A DNA stretch of 64,000 bases. It comes from Pseudomonadota bacterium (GTDB taxonomy: Bacteria > Desulfobacterota > Desulfobacteria > Desulfobacterales > Desulfosarcinaceae). Each line of letters begins with the position of its first letter. The first letter of the stretch is position 1. Under the pieces are notes generated by a model that saw only the letters and a list, made by a program, of their open reading frames with translations, did not search any database and was not told the DNA's origin. Of this stretch, positions 33,855 to 41,512 are shown piece by piece. The stretch covers positions 33,521-97,520 of the forward strand of contig JAEYRZ010000180.1 of NCBI GenBank assembly GCA_023435265.1. Reading direction: 5' to 3'. Both the position numbers and the translations under genes were made by a program.

Positions 33855-34958
33855 TCAGCCGCCTCGGCCGGGCGTGCCGAGTCGGGCCAGGCACGGCCAG
33901 AACGGGCCGAAGACCTCGCGGCAGCGCCCGAGAAGCGGCATGATCCGCCTGAATTCGGCCCCTTCGATCGATTGACCCACATCGATGCGGGTTCTTTCAC
34001 AAAGTTCATCGATGACGGCGTTTACCGATTCGGCCGTGCTCACCTGATGGTACCCGCCTTCCAGCACCAGCACCAGGCGTTCCCGGCAGCAGGCCGCGGC
34101 CATCTGCATGATTACGCGGGCCAAAGCGGCAAAGCCGGCCGCCGTGACCTTCATCTTGCCCACCGGATCTTTGAGGTGAATGTCGAAGCCGGCGGCAACC
34201 AGGACCAGGTCGGGTTCGAACGACTCGGCCACTGGCGAAATCACCTGCTCGTACAGAAAGGCGAAGTCGGCATCGCCCCAGCCACCCTTCAGGGGGATAT
34301 TGATCGTGAATCCCTCGCCTCTGCCGCGGCCCACCTCCAGAAAATGTCCGGTGCCCGGATAGAGCGGGTACTGGTGGGTGGAAATGTACAGTACGCTCGG
34401 GTCTTCTTCGAAAATGTGCTGAATCCCGTTGCCGTGATGCAGGTCCCAGTCGATGATCAGTACCTTGCGATATCCCAGCACCCTGCGTGCGTAGCGGGCG
34501 CCCAGGGCCACATTGTTGAAAATGCAGAATCCGCCGGCGCGGGCCGCTTCGGCGTGGTGCCCGGGCGGACGCGCCAGCACGAAGGCGTTGCGCACCCGGC
34601 CGGCATCGACCGCATCGACCGCCGCAAGCACAGCCCCGGCCGACAGGCTCGCCACGGCGAACGTTTCGGCGCAGGCGTAGGTGTCGCCCGACAGCTGCGA
34701 GAACGGGTGCCTGGCCGTGGCCGCGACATATTCGACGTATTCCGCCGAATGAACCAGCCGAAGGTCCTCCGGGCGTGCCGGGCGCGCCGCAACCGGGACC
34801 AGCCCGGTCCAGTCTCGGTCCTGCAGCAGGGAATAGACGGCCGCCAGGCGCTCCGGGCTTTCCAGATGCTGTACCTCGCTGCGGTGCGCCAGGAAAAACG
34901 CGTCCTGAACCACGCCGCTGGGGCCGCCGCATTCCGCCGTCGGGCTCGTCGAACTCAC
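33855..34958 (-). CDS. Histone-deacetylase-family deacetylase (class II, AcuC/APAH-like)
   Basis: A zinc-dependent deacetylase for acetyl-lysine or acetylpolyamine substrates, cytoplasmic, 367 residues. Conserved elements in order: the N-terminal HxxEVQHLESPERL segment, RPPGHHAEAARAGGFCIFNN (catalytic His pair), ILIIDWDLHHGNGIQHIF (zinc Asp and His), STHQYPLYPGTG, the second zinc Asp in VLVAAGFDIHLKDPVG, and VLEGGYH with the transition-state Tyr. All key residues are present. The GTG start overlaps the stop of the universal-stress gene (bases 34955-34958), so the two are coupled, a pairing that suggests stress-linked protein deacetylation; this is inference. Confidence 0.92.
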   Translation of the reverse strand: MSSTSPTAECGGPSGVVQDAFFLAHRSEVQHLESPERLAAVYSLLQDRDWTGLVPVAARPARPEDLRLVHSAEYVEYVAATARHPFSQLSGDTYACAETFAVASLSAGAVLAAVDAVDAGRVRNAFVLARPPGHHAEAARAGGFCIFNNVALGARYARRVLGYRKVLIIDWDLHHGNGIQHIFEEDPSVLYISTHQYPLYPGTGHFLEVGRGRGEGFTINIPLKGGWGDADFAFLYEQVISPVAESFEPDLVLVAAGFDIHLKDPVGKMKVTAAGFAALARVIMQMAAACCRERLVLVLEGGYHQVSTAESVNAVIDELCERTRIDVGQSIEGAEFRRIMPLLGRCREVFGPFWPCLARLGTPGRGG

Positions 34959-35941
34959 CCTGCACGATCCTTTCTCCGCCGGCGTAGGTCCGGAGCAGGC
35001 TCAGGGCCTCCGTTCGAGGGTGCGGGTCGGGTGCGCGCCTGAAGCGGCACGGTCAGCACGTGGCAGCGCGCCCGGCGCAAGGCGGCATCGGTGCTGGAAC
35101 CCACCACCAGCTTGTCGACCAGGCTGTGGCGCCGCACCCCGACCACCAGCAGATCGATCTGTAAATCGGCCGCGACATCCAACAATCCGAAGATCGAACC
35201 GGGCACGGCACGGGCGCCGACCGCAGCGGCCGGCGCCGGCATCGCCTTCTCACGATCCAGGAGTTTCTGCTCGATGCGTTTCTGCAGTAACTGCTGGACC
35301 TCCTGATAAGGCCCCTGGGTGGAATCGACGAGCGAATCGTCCACGGCCGCTTCCATTGCATGCAATAAGTGGATTCGGGACCGGAATGCACGGGCCAGTT
35401 CCTGACCGTAGCCGATCAGACGCGCGTCGCCTTCGGAAAAGTCGCAGCAGATCCCGATTTGCGCGATCGCCGCCGGGTGCAGCCGTTTCGGGCGCAGGAA
35501 CAGGAGCGGACAGAGCGTCATGTGGGCCAGGCGTTCGACCACCGTGCCCATCAGCAGCCGCTTAAAACCCCTGATGCTCTGGCTGCCGGCCACGACCAGG
35601 TCCACCGGCCGGCTGCGGCACAATCTTTGAAGCGCTTCGGCCGGTTCTCCGGTTACGACCTCGGCGCAAAAGGGGTGTTCCGCCTCCTGCATCAGCTGAT
35701 TCAGTTGCGCCAACCGGGCTTCCCTGCGGGTCTGCAAACCGCCGCCGTATTCGAATTCGGCGGTCGGATGCAGCGGATCGCCGCGCGGCGCGATGGCATG
35801 AAAAAGGCACAGATCGGCGCCCAGCAGGCGCGTGGCGGCGACCGACCATGCGGTTATCTCTCTTGACGCCGAAGAGGCCAGGTCGAGCGTGCAGACGATT
35901 GACTTTATTTTCGTCGGGGAGGGCATTGGCGTGGGCGGCAC
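34955..35941 (-). CDS. Tandem universal stress protein (two Usp domains)
   Basis: The 328-residue protein has two Usp folds. The first begins IKSIVCTLDLASSASREITA and ends near LVVAGSQSIRGFKRLLMGTV; the second begins AQIGICCDFSEGDARLIGYG and ends DLLVVGVRRHSLVDKLVVGS. The second has the ATP-binding-type GxxxxxxxxGS pattern (VGVRRHSLVDKLVVGSSTDA). The first codon is probably GTG at 35941 with GGGAG 8 nt upstream; an ATG at 35926 is the alternative. It overlaps the deacetylase gene by four bases. A promoter should lie in the 220-base gap 35942-36161, where I see no clear motif. Confidence 0.9.
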   Translation of the reverse strand: MPPTPMPSPTKIKSIVCTLDLASSASREITAWSVAATRLLGADLCLFHAIAPRGDPLHPTAEFEYGGGLQTRREARLAQLNQLMQEAEHPFCAEVVTGEPAEALQRLCRSRPVDLVVAGSQSIRGFKRLLMGTVVERLAHMTLCPLLFLRPKRLHPAAIAQIGICCDFSEGDARLIGYGQELARAFRSRIHLLHAMEAAVDDSLVDSTQGPYQEVQQLLQKRIEQKLLDREKAMPAPAAAVGARAVPGSIFGLLDVAADLQIDLLVVGVRRHSLVDKLVVGSSTDAALRRARCHVLTVPLQARTRPAPSNGGPEPAPDLRRRRKDRAG

Positions 35942-36161
35942 CCCCTGTTCTCCCTCGCGGGGACCGGCGCGGACCGGTCGAAGGTCGATTCTTGACTATA
36001 GCCGCCGGCCGGAAAGCGTGTCAATTGCCGAATTATGAAGAGGGAGTCGGTTTTGCACGAATCGGGAGGCCTGCAGAACAGGCGCGGCATGGGGCGGGAT
36101 TTCAGTCGACAGTAGGGCGCGGCAGCGGGAACCCGGCGCAACCGAATCGACACGGCAGCCG

Positions 36162-36776
36162 CTATTGGATGCGTTTCAGCCGGACCTCGTTCGTGAACAG
36201 CGCTTTGACATTCGATTGGCGGATGAACTGCGTCAGGTTGGCCGAGTTGTCGGTGATCCGGACACATTCGACCTCGCGCCTCGTTTCGGCCGCGCCGCCG
36301 GGCGGGACGGCCGGATTCGGGTTGTAGGTCACTCGGCCGTCGAGCGTTTTGGCCGTCACGGCGGCCGCCAGCGTTTCGATGTTCATGTGCCGCAACACCA
36401 ATGCATCCGGGTCGGGCAGGTCATACTGCAGGATGATGAACCCGGTGTTTCCAAGAGATATTTCCTTTTCGAGCCGGCTCAAGTCCAGATTGATGAAGGT
36501 GCGTTCGGCAATGCGGACCGCCGTGACCGCGAAAACGGCATGGTTGATCCGGCCGTCCGCGCGGTGTTCTACGGCCACGATATGGATCTGCCGGTTTTCG
36601 CCCCGGCCCAGGTGAAAGAAAAGTCGCTCGTCCGAGGGCGGCACCGCCTCCCAGTTCCCCAACAGGCGCTCGTCGAATTCGGCCGCATTGGGCCCGCCGA
36701 GCGGATGTCTGGAAGTCGGCGGACAGCAGGCGGCGAGCATGGCGCAGCAGCATACGACGAGCCGTATCGCGTTCAT
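36162..36776 (-). CDS. Lipoprotein of unknown function
   Basis: Start ATG 36776 follows AAGGAGG. The signal peptide is Cys-rich (IRLVVCCCAMLAACCPP) with a lipobox around LAAC, so an anchored envelope protein is expected. The mature about 185-residue part begins with LLGNWEA, a pattern seen in lipocalin-like or META-type beta-barrel domains, and continues with beta-strand-like segments (NRQIHIVAVEH, RIAERTFINLDLS, GFIILQYDLPDPDALVLRHM). No known family is recognised. It is divergent from the cyuA gene across a 176-base gap. Confidence 0.75.
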   Translation of the reverse strand: MNAIRLVVCCCAMLAACCPPTSRHPLGGPNAAEFDERLLGNWEAVPPSDERLFFHLGRGENRQIHIVAVEHRADGRINHAVFAVTAVRIAERTFINLDLSRLEKEISLGNTGFIILQYDLPDPDALVLRHMNIETLAAAVTAKTLDGRVTYNPNPAVPPGGAAETRREVECVRITDNSANLTQFIRQSNVKALFTNEVRLKRIQ

Positions 36777-36952
36777 CAACCCTCCTTGTGACCGCGGAAG
36801 CCGGTCGGGCGGACCAGGTCCGCAACCGATCGTTCTGCAAACCGATTCTACGGGAATTGAGATTCCCCGGCAAGCGACTTGACAGCCTGTTAAACATTGC
36901 CTCTGCGCATTTGTTTCAGGTAAAGTCCTTTAAAACCTTCAAAGGAGGAGCG

Positions 36953-38290
36953 ATGGATTTCACGGTCAAGGACATTCTGCAGATGGAAGTCGCCCCGGCC
37001 CTGGGCTGCACCGAACCGGTGGCCATCGCCCTGGCGGCGGCCGCCGCCCGCGCACTGATCCCGCAGGAAGCGGTCGAAGCCGTCAGCATATGGGTCGATC
37101 CCAATATCTATAAAAACGGCATGGCCGTGGCCATCCCCGGGACGGACGGCCTGTGCGGGCTGGACACCGCCGCCGCACTGGGGGCCATGGTCGGCGACGC
37201 GCAGCGCAGGCTGGAGGTGCTCGATCCTGTGGATGCCGAGGCCGCTGCGGCTGCCCGCCAATTCCTGCGTTCCGGCAAGGTGCGCGTGCACCTGCTCGCC
37301 GAGCGCAAAGGTCTCTTCGTGAAGGCCGCCGTGAGCGGCGGGGGGCACACGGCGGAAGCGGTCATCCGCAACCTGCACGACAACATTTGCGAGCTGACCC
37401 TGGACGGCCGGGTCCTGAGCGGGCATCCGCTGCTGGCCGGCGCAACGCTGCCCGGCAGTCCTCAGCGCAGCCTTGCCGATCTGGAGACCTGGCTCAAACG
37501 GCTATCGCTGGCGCAGCTGCTTTCGCTCCTCGATCAACTCGACCCATCCGATCTGGCGTTCATTCAGGAGGGGATCGACTGCAACCTGGCCCTGGCCGAG
37601 TACGGCCTGAAGCACGGCTGCGGCATGGGGGTGGGCAAGGCCCTGCAGCGCCTGGTGCGTCAGCGCCTGCTGCAGCGGGATATGATGAGCGCCGCGCGCA
37701 TTCTCACCTCCGCGGGCGCCGACGCCCGCATGGCCGGCGTCAAGATGGCGGCCATGAGTTCGGCCGGCAGCGGCAATCACGGGCTGACCGCGATCCTGCC
37801 GATCGTGGCGGTCAAGGAGTTCGTCACCGCGGAGCACACCACTGTACTGCAGGCCATCGCCCTGAGTCACATCCTGACCGGATACATCAAAGCCTACACC
37901 GGGCGACTGTCGGCCGTTTGCGGATGCAGCGTGGCCGCGGGCGCGGGCGCCGCGGCCGGCATCGCCTACCTGATGGGCGGAGACATCCGGAACATCGCCG
38001 GCGCCATCACCAACCTGATCGTGGATCTGGCCGGCGTGATCTGCGACGGCGCCAAATCGAGCTGCGCCCTGAAACTGGCCACTGCGGGCGGCACGGCCGT
38101 GCAGGCCGCCCTCTTCGCCCTGTCGGGGGTCGCCGTCAAGGCTACCGACGGCATCGCCTGCGGTACGCCCGAGGGCACCATGCGCAACATCGGCACGCTC
38201 ACCACCGAAGGCATGATCGCCACCGATCGCACCATCCTCAACATCATGCTGGAGAAGCAGTTCGCGAATATCGAGGCGCAAGACCCCTGA
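36953..38290 (+). CDS. cyuA: L-cysteine desulfidase
   Basis: An oxygen-labile [4Fe-4S] enzyme that splits L-cysteine into pyruvate, ammonia and sulfide in the cytoplasm. The start ATG 36953 follows AAAGGAGGAG; a longer open frame upstream has no ribosome site. The 445-residue product has the family hallmarks: ALGCTEPVAIALA with C19, the GMGVGKALQR region, MAAMSSAGSGNHGLTAILPI, SAVCGCSVAAGAGAAAG and LAGVICDGAKSSCALKLATA, whose Cys residues are the expected cluster ligands. It stands alone as one transcription unit, converging on pepA with only eight bases between stops. In this organism it would add sulfide and pyruvate from cysteine and could complement the desulfurase at 5085. Confidence 0.93.
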   Translation: MDFTVKDILQMEVAPALGCTEPVAIALAAAAARALIPQEAVEAVSIWVDPNIYKNGMAVAIPGTDGLCGLDTAAALGAMVGDAQRRLEVLDPVDAEAAAAARQFLRSGKVRVHLLAERKGLFVKAAVSGGGHTAEAVIRNLHDNICELTLDGRVLSGHPLLAGATLPGSPQRSLADLETWLKRLSLAQLLSLLDQLDPSDLAFIQEGIDCNLALAEYGLKHGCGMGVGKALQRLVRQRLLQRDMMSAARILTSAGADARMAGVKMAAMSSAGSGNHGLTAILPIVAVKEFVTAEHTTVLQAIALSHILTGYIKAYTGRLSAVCGCSVAAGAGAAAGIAYLMGGDIRNIAGAITNLIVDLAGVICDGAKSSCALKLATAGGTAVQAALFALSGVAVKATDGIACGTPEGTMRNIGTLTTEGMIATDRTILNIMLEKQFANIEAQDP

Positions 38291-38298
38291 GAACGCGA

Positions 38299-39771
38299 CT
38301 ACGGCATTCGCAGGATCCATTCGCACAGCAGCCGCACGCCGAAGCCCGTGCCGCCCGGCGCCCCGTACTCGGCACTTTTCTTGAGATAGGCCGGCCCGGC
38401 GATGTCGATGTGCGCCCAGGGGCCCTCGCCCGCGAATTCGGATAGGAACAGGGCCGCCGTGATCGCCGCACCGTTGCGCGTGCTGGGCATGTTGCCGATG
38501 TCGGCCAGGTCGCTTTTTAGAAATTCCCGGTAGTCGTCGGGCAGCGGCATACGCCAGCAGCGTTCCTGGGTCGCCCGGCCGGCGGCCAGCAGGCCCTCGG
38601 CCAGGTCGTCGTCGGCGCAGAAAAGGCCGGCCACGCGGTCGCCCAGGGCCACCACGCAGGCGCCGGTCAGGGTGGCCACATCGACCATCACGTCCGGTTT
38701 GTACTTCTTGCGCGCATAGGCCATGGCATCGGCCAGAATGAGGCGGCCCTCGGCGTCGGTGTTGCCGATTTCAATGCTTTTGCCGTTGTAACCGACCACG
38801 ATGTCGCTCGGCCGGGTAGCCCGCCCGGAGAGCATGTTTTCCACCAGCGGCAGAACGCCCACGATCCGGCGGTTCGCCTTGAGGCGCGCTAGGGCCGTGA
38901 CGGCGGCGGCCACGGCGGCGGCGCCCGCCATGTCGCATTTCATGGCTTCGAGGCTGGCGCCCGGTTTCAGGTTGATGCCGCCGGTGTCAAAGGTCACCCC
39001 CTTGCCCACCAGCACGATCGTCCCCGCCGGTTTGGGCGGTGTATAAACGAGTTCCACCAGGCAGGGTGGATTGGCGCTGCCGGCGGCCACGGCGGCGAGC
39101 GCGCCGAACTTGCGCTGCCGCAGCTGGGCTTCGTTCAGCACCGTCACCTTGAGGCGCGCTCCGGCGGCGGCCGCCCTGACCATCCCGGCAAACTGCAGCG
39201 GCGGCTTTTCATTGGGCGGAATGTTGACCCACTCCCGGGCCTGCAGGGTCGCTGCGCAGACCGCGCGCACCTCCTCGATCAACCCCTTGTGCGCCCTGGC
39301 CTCGGCCGGCGGCAGCAGCAGGGCGATCTCGTCGAGCGTCTTCGCTTTCGGTTCGGCTTTGTATTTCTCGAAGGCGTGATTGCTCAGGAACGCGCCCTCC
39401 AGGAGCGCCTTGACGACGGCCCTGCCGTCCACGGAAACTTCTTCGCGGGCAGGCACCGCCAGCAGCAGCCGCTTGCGTTTCGCCTGCATGGCCGTCTTGA
39501 CCGCCAGCGCGGCAAATACACGCAGGGCCTCCGCGTCGATCTTGGCCTTCGGTCCCAGCCCCGCCACCAGGCAGCGGCGCACCCGGGTTCCGGGCGGATC
39601 GTAGAGGAGGACCTTTTGATCCTTCTCGCCGGTGAATTCTTCCAATTCGCGGGCGGCGGCGACCACGGCCCGCAGCAGCGGGTCCGCATGCAGGTCGGCG
39701 TCCTGGCCGGTCGGCACGGCCAGCATTTCGGCGGGCGTTCGGTCCAGCGCCGGGGAACTGAAGGTCAGCAT
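38299..39771 (-). CDS. pepA: Leucyl aminopeptidase (M17 family)
   Basis: A hexameric, two-metal cytosolic exopeptidase that removes N-terminal residues. Start ATG 39771 (MLTFSSPALDRTP) is preferred because AAGGAG precedes it at a usable gap; the upstream extension is unsupported. The N-terminal macro-like domain (about 1-170) is followed by the catalytic domain with IVLVGKGVTFDTGGINLKPG (metal Lys and Asp), KCDMAGAAAV, VGYNGKSIEIGNTDAEGRL with NTDAEGRLILADAMAYA, the M17 signature. Length 490 fits. No operon partner; it converges on cyuA. Confidence 0.95.
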   Translation of the reverse strand: MLTFSSPALDRTPAEMLAVPTGQDADLHADPLLRAVVAAARELEEFTGEKDQKVLLYDPPGTRVRRCLVAGLGPKAKIDAEALRVFAALAVKTAMQAKRKRLLLAVPAREEVSVDGRAVVKALLEGAFLSNHAFEKYKAEPKAKTLDEIALLLPPAEARAHKGLIEEVRAVCAATLQAREWVNIPPNEKPPLQFAGMVRAAAAGARLKVTVLNEAQLRQRKFGALAAVAAGSANPPCLVELVYTPPKPAGTIVLVGKGVTFDTGGINLKPGASLEAMKCDMAGAAAVAAAVTALARLKANRRIVGVLPLVENMLSGRATRPSDIVVGYNGKSIEIGNTDAEGRLILADAMAYARKKYKPDVMVDVATLTGACVVALGDRVAGLFCADDDLAEGLLAAGRATQERCWRMPLPDDYREFLKSDLADIGNMPSTRNGAAITAALFLSEFAGEGPWAHIDIAGPAYLKKSAEYGAPGGTGFGVRLLCEWILRMP

Positions 39772-40003
39772 GGCAAATGACTCCTTTTTTAGGGACGATG
39801 GGGTGCGGTCCGGCACTGAATATGGACAATCGGCGCTCCAAGTCAATGAGAAAGCCGGTCAGGGGCAATCTCATGCAGCTTTACATCGGGTTCGGTATGT
39901 CACATCTGCACGCGGTCGCCCGTGCGCAAACCCGCAGGATACCATCTGCGGTGGAACCTGCCCGCAGCCTTCAATCCGCCAGGGCTTCGTTTTCAGGCTG
40001 ATC

Positions 40004-41116
40004 TCAGCAGGGACGAAAATCCTCCTGCCCCAAATGCTCCAGGGCCTCATCGAACCGGCCGACCGCATTGGGCCAGGCGAAGCGGGCCATGGCCGCGGCC
40101 AGTTCCCGGCGCTGCGCCTCGAATGCGCGGACATCTTCGAGCAGGCGGGCCAGCTTGGCTTCGAGGTCGGCCTGGTCGGCATAGAGAAAATCGGTCCACA
40201 TCTCCTGCGGCACGAGTTCGGGGTAGCTGAGGCGGGCCGGCAGCAGCGGCAGGCAGCCGTGGCGGACCGCCTCCACGATGGAAATCCCGAAATTCTCCTG
40301 CAGCGCGGTGCTGACCACCACGGCGCCCTGCCCAAGCAGCCGGTAATAGGCGTCACGGCCGGCGATGCGGCCGAACTGGACCAGGCGCTCGCCCAGGAGA
40401 TCGGGCGCGGTGGTGAAAACCCGCGGTACATTCGTATAACGCTCACCCAGAAGGGCCACCCGGAAGCGTATGCCGCGCCGCTGCACGGCCGCCAGCGCCT
40501 GGAAGAAGGATTCCGGATTTTTGTCGTGCTCCCAGCGATGGTTCCAGACGACCAGGGGCGGATCGGCCGCGGGCGCGGGCAAATCGGCCGAGGCATCGAA
40601 GTGGCACCCCGGATAGGCCACCTGCGATTTGGCGGCGATGGCTGCGGCGACTCCGGACGGCCGGCAGTCGGGCATCATGCGGATGAAGCCGGGCAGGGCG
40701 GCAAGGAAAGCGGCGCGGTGGTAGTCCGAGTTGAACAGCACGCGTGCGGCCGCCAGCGCACTGGCGATGTTGGTGAAGCCATACTGGTAGTCCGTGGTTT
40801 CCCCGGGCGCAAGCGGGTAGCAGAGCTGGTTCTCATGGAAGTAGAGCAGTGCCGGAGGGCAGGGTCCTTTCCACAGGGCTTTGAGATCGGCGAGGTTCAT
40901 CAGGCTGGAAACGATCAGGCCGTCATAGCGCGCCCGGAAATCGATGCGCCCGGCCAAATAGAGCGCCGCCCCGCGCATGCGCCATTTCCAGAAGCGCGCG
41001 GGCATTCCGCAAAGCTCGATGGTGTGGCGCGAATGCGCCCGCAACCCCTCGGCGAAGTCGCGATGCGAGCCGCCGCAGAATGGCTCCAGGAACAGAAAGC
41101 GCCGCGCGGTCTTCAT
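40004..41116 (-). CDS. tRNA-queuosine alpha-mannosyltransferase-like glycosyltransferase (DUF3524/GTDC1)
   Basis: The 370-residue protein starts at ATG 41116, which overlaps the dgkA stop (ATGA). The N-terminus FLFLEPFCGGSHRDFAEGL and the SSLMNLADLKAL, LYFHENQLCYP and QYGFTNIASALAA motifs are characteristic of the DUF3524 N-terminal domain of the GTDC1/QTMAN family, which mannosylates queuosine at position 34 of tRNA-Asp. The C-terminal half is a GT-B glycosyltransferase group 1 domain (VWNHRWEHDKNPESFFQAL, QENFGISIVEAVRHGCLPLL with the donor-site Glu). Bacterial members are less studied; the tRNA substrate is inferred from the animal enzyme. Confidence 0.85.
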   Translation of the reverse strand: MKTARRFLFLEPFCGGSHRDFAEGLRAHSRHTIELCGMPARFWKWRMRGAALYLAGRIDFRARYDGLIVSSLMNLADLKALWKGPCPPALLYFHENQLCYPLAPGETTDYQYGFTNIASALAAARVLFNSDYHRAAFLAALPGFIRMMPDCRPSGVAAAIAAKSQVAYPGCHFDASADLPAPAADPPLVVWNHRWEHDKNPESFFQALAAVQRRGIRFRVALLGERYTNVPRVFTTAPDLLGERLVQFGRIAGRDAYYRLLGQGAVVVSTALQENFGISIVEAVRHGCLPLLPARLSYPELVPQEMWTDFLYADQADLEAKLARLLEDVRAFEAQRRELAAAMARFAWPNAVGRFDEALEHLGQEDFRPC

Positions 41117-41478
41117 GTGAAGCGTTCCCAGGCCACGAGGCCCCACACCAGTGCGGCCGCGATAAGCGCCACCAGAACGGCCGCCGAACCGATGTCCTTG
41201 GCCTGCCCGGACAGCGCATGTTCTTCCGGTCCGATGCGGTCCACGATTGCTTCGATGGCCGAGTTGACCAGTTCGGCCAGCGGAATCAGCAGGGCGCTGA
41301 AGATCAGCAGCGCGCGCCGGGCCGCATCGGTACCCAGCCAGAAGGCACAGGGAATCAGGATCAAAAGGGCTGCCACTTCCTGGCGGAACGAGGCCTGGCT
41401 GCCGAAGGCGGCCTTGAGCCCCTTCCAGGAGTAACGGGCGGCGTTGAGCAGGCGTTGCAATCCTGAGGCGCTTTGCAT
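41113..41478 (-). CDS. dgkA: Diacylglycerol/undecaprenol kinase
   Basis: A small integral membrane kinase (121 residues) for diacylglycerol or undecaprenol. Elements seen: amphipathic N-terminal helix NAARYSWKGLKAAF, first membrane helix EVAALLILIPCAFWL, the second with ALLIFSALLIPLAELVNSAI, the catalytic EAIVDRI segment with Glu and Asp, KDIGSAAV, and the final helix VALIAAALVWGLVAW. The ATG at 41478 is used; an in-frame GTG two codons upstream is possible. It lies 34 bases after the helicase stop and overlaps the next glycosyltransferase by four bases, in a minus-strand operon with cooC. Confidence 0.93.
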   Translation of the reverse strand: MQSASGLQRLLNAARYSWKGLKAAFGSQASFRQEVAALLILIPCAFWLGTDAARRALLIFSALLIPLAELVNSAIEAIVDRIGPEEHALSGQAKDIGSAAVLVALIAAALVWGLVAWERFT

Positions 41479-41512
41479 GATCACGTCCAGTGTTCGGTGA
41501 ATGTCGGAGCAG

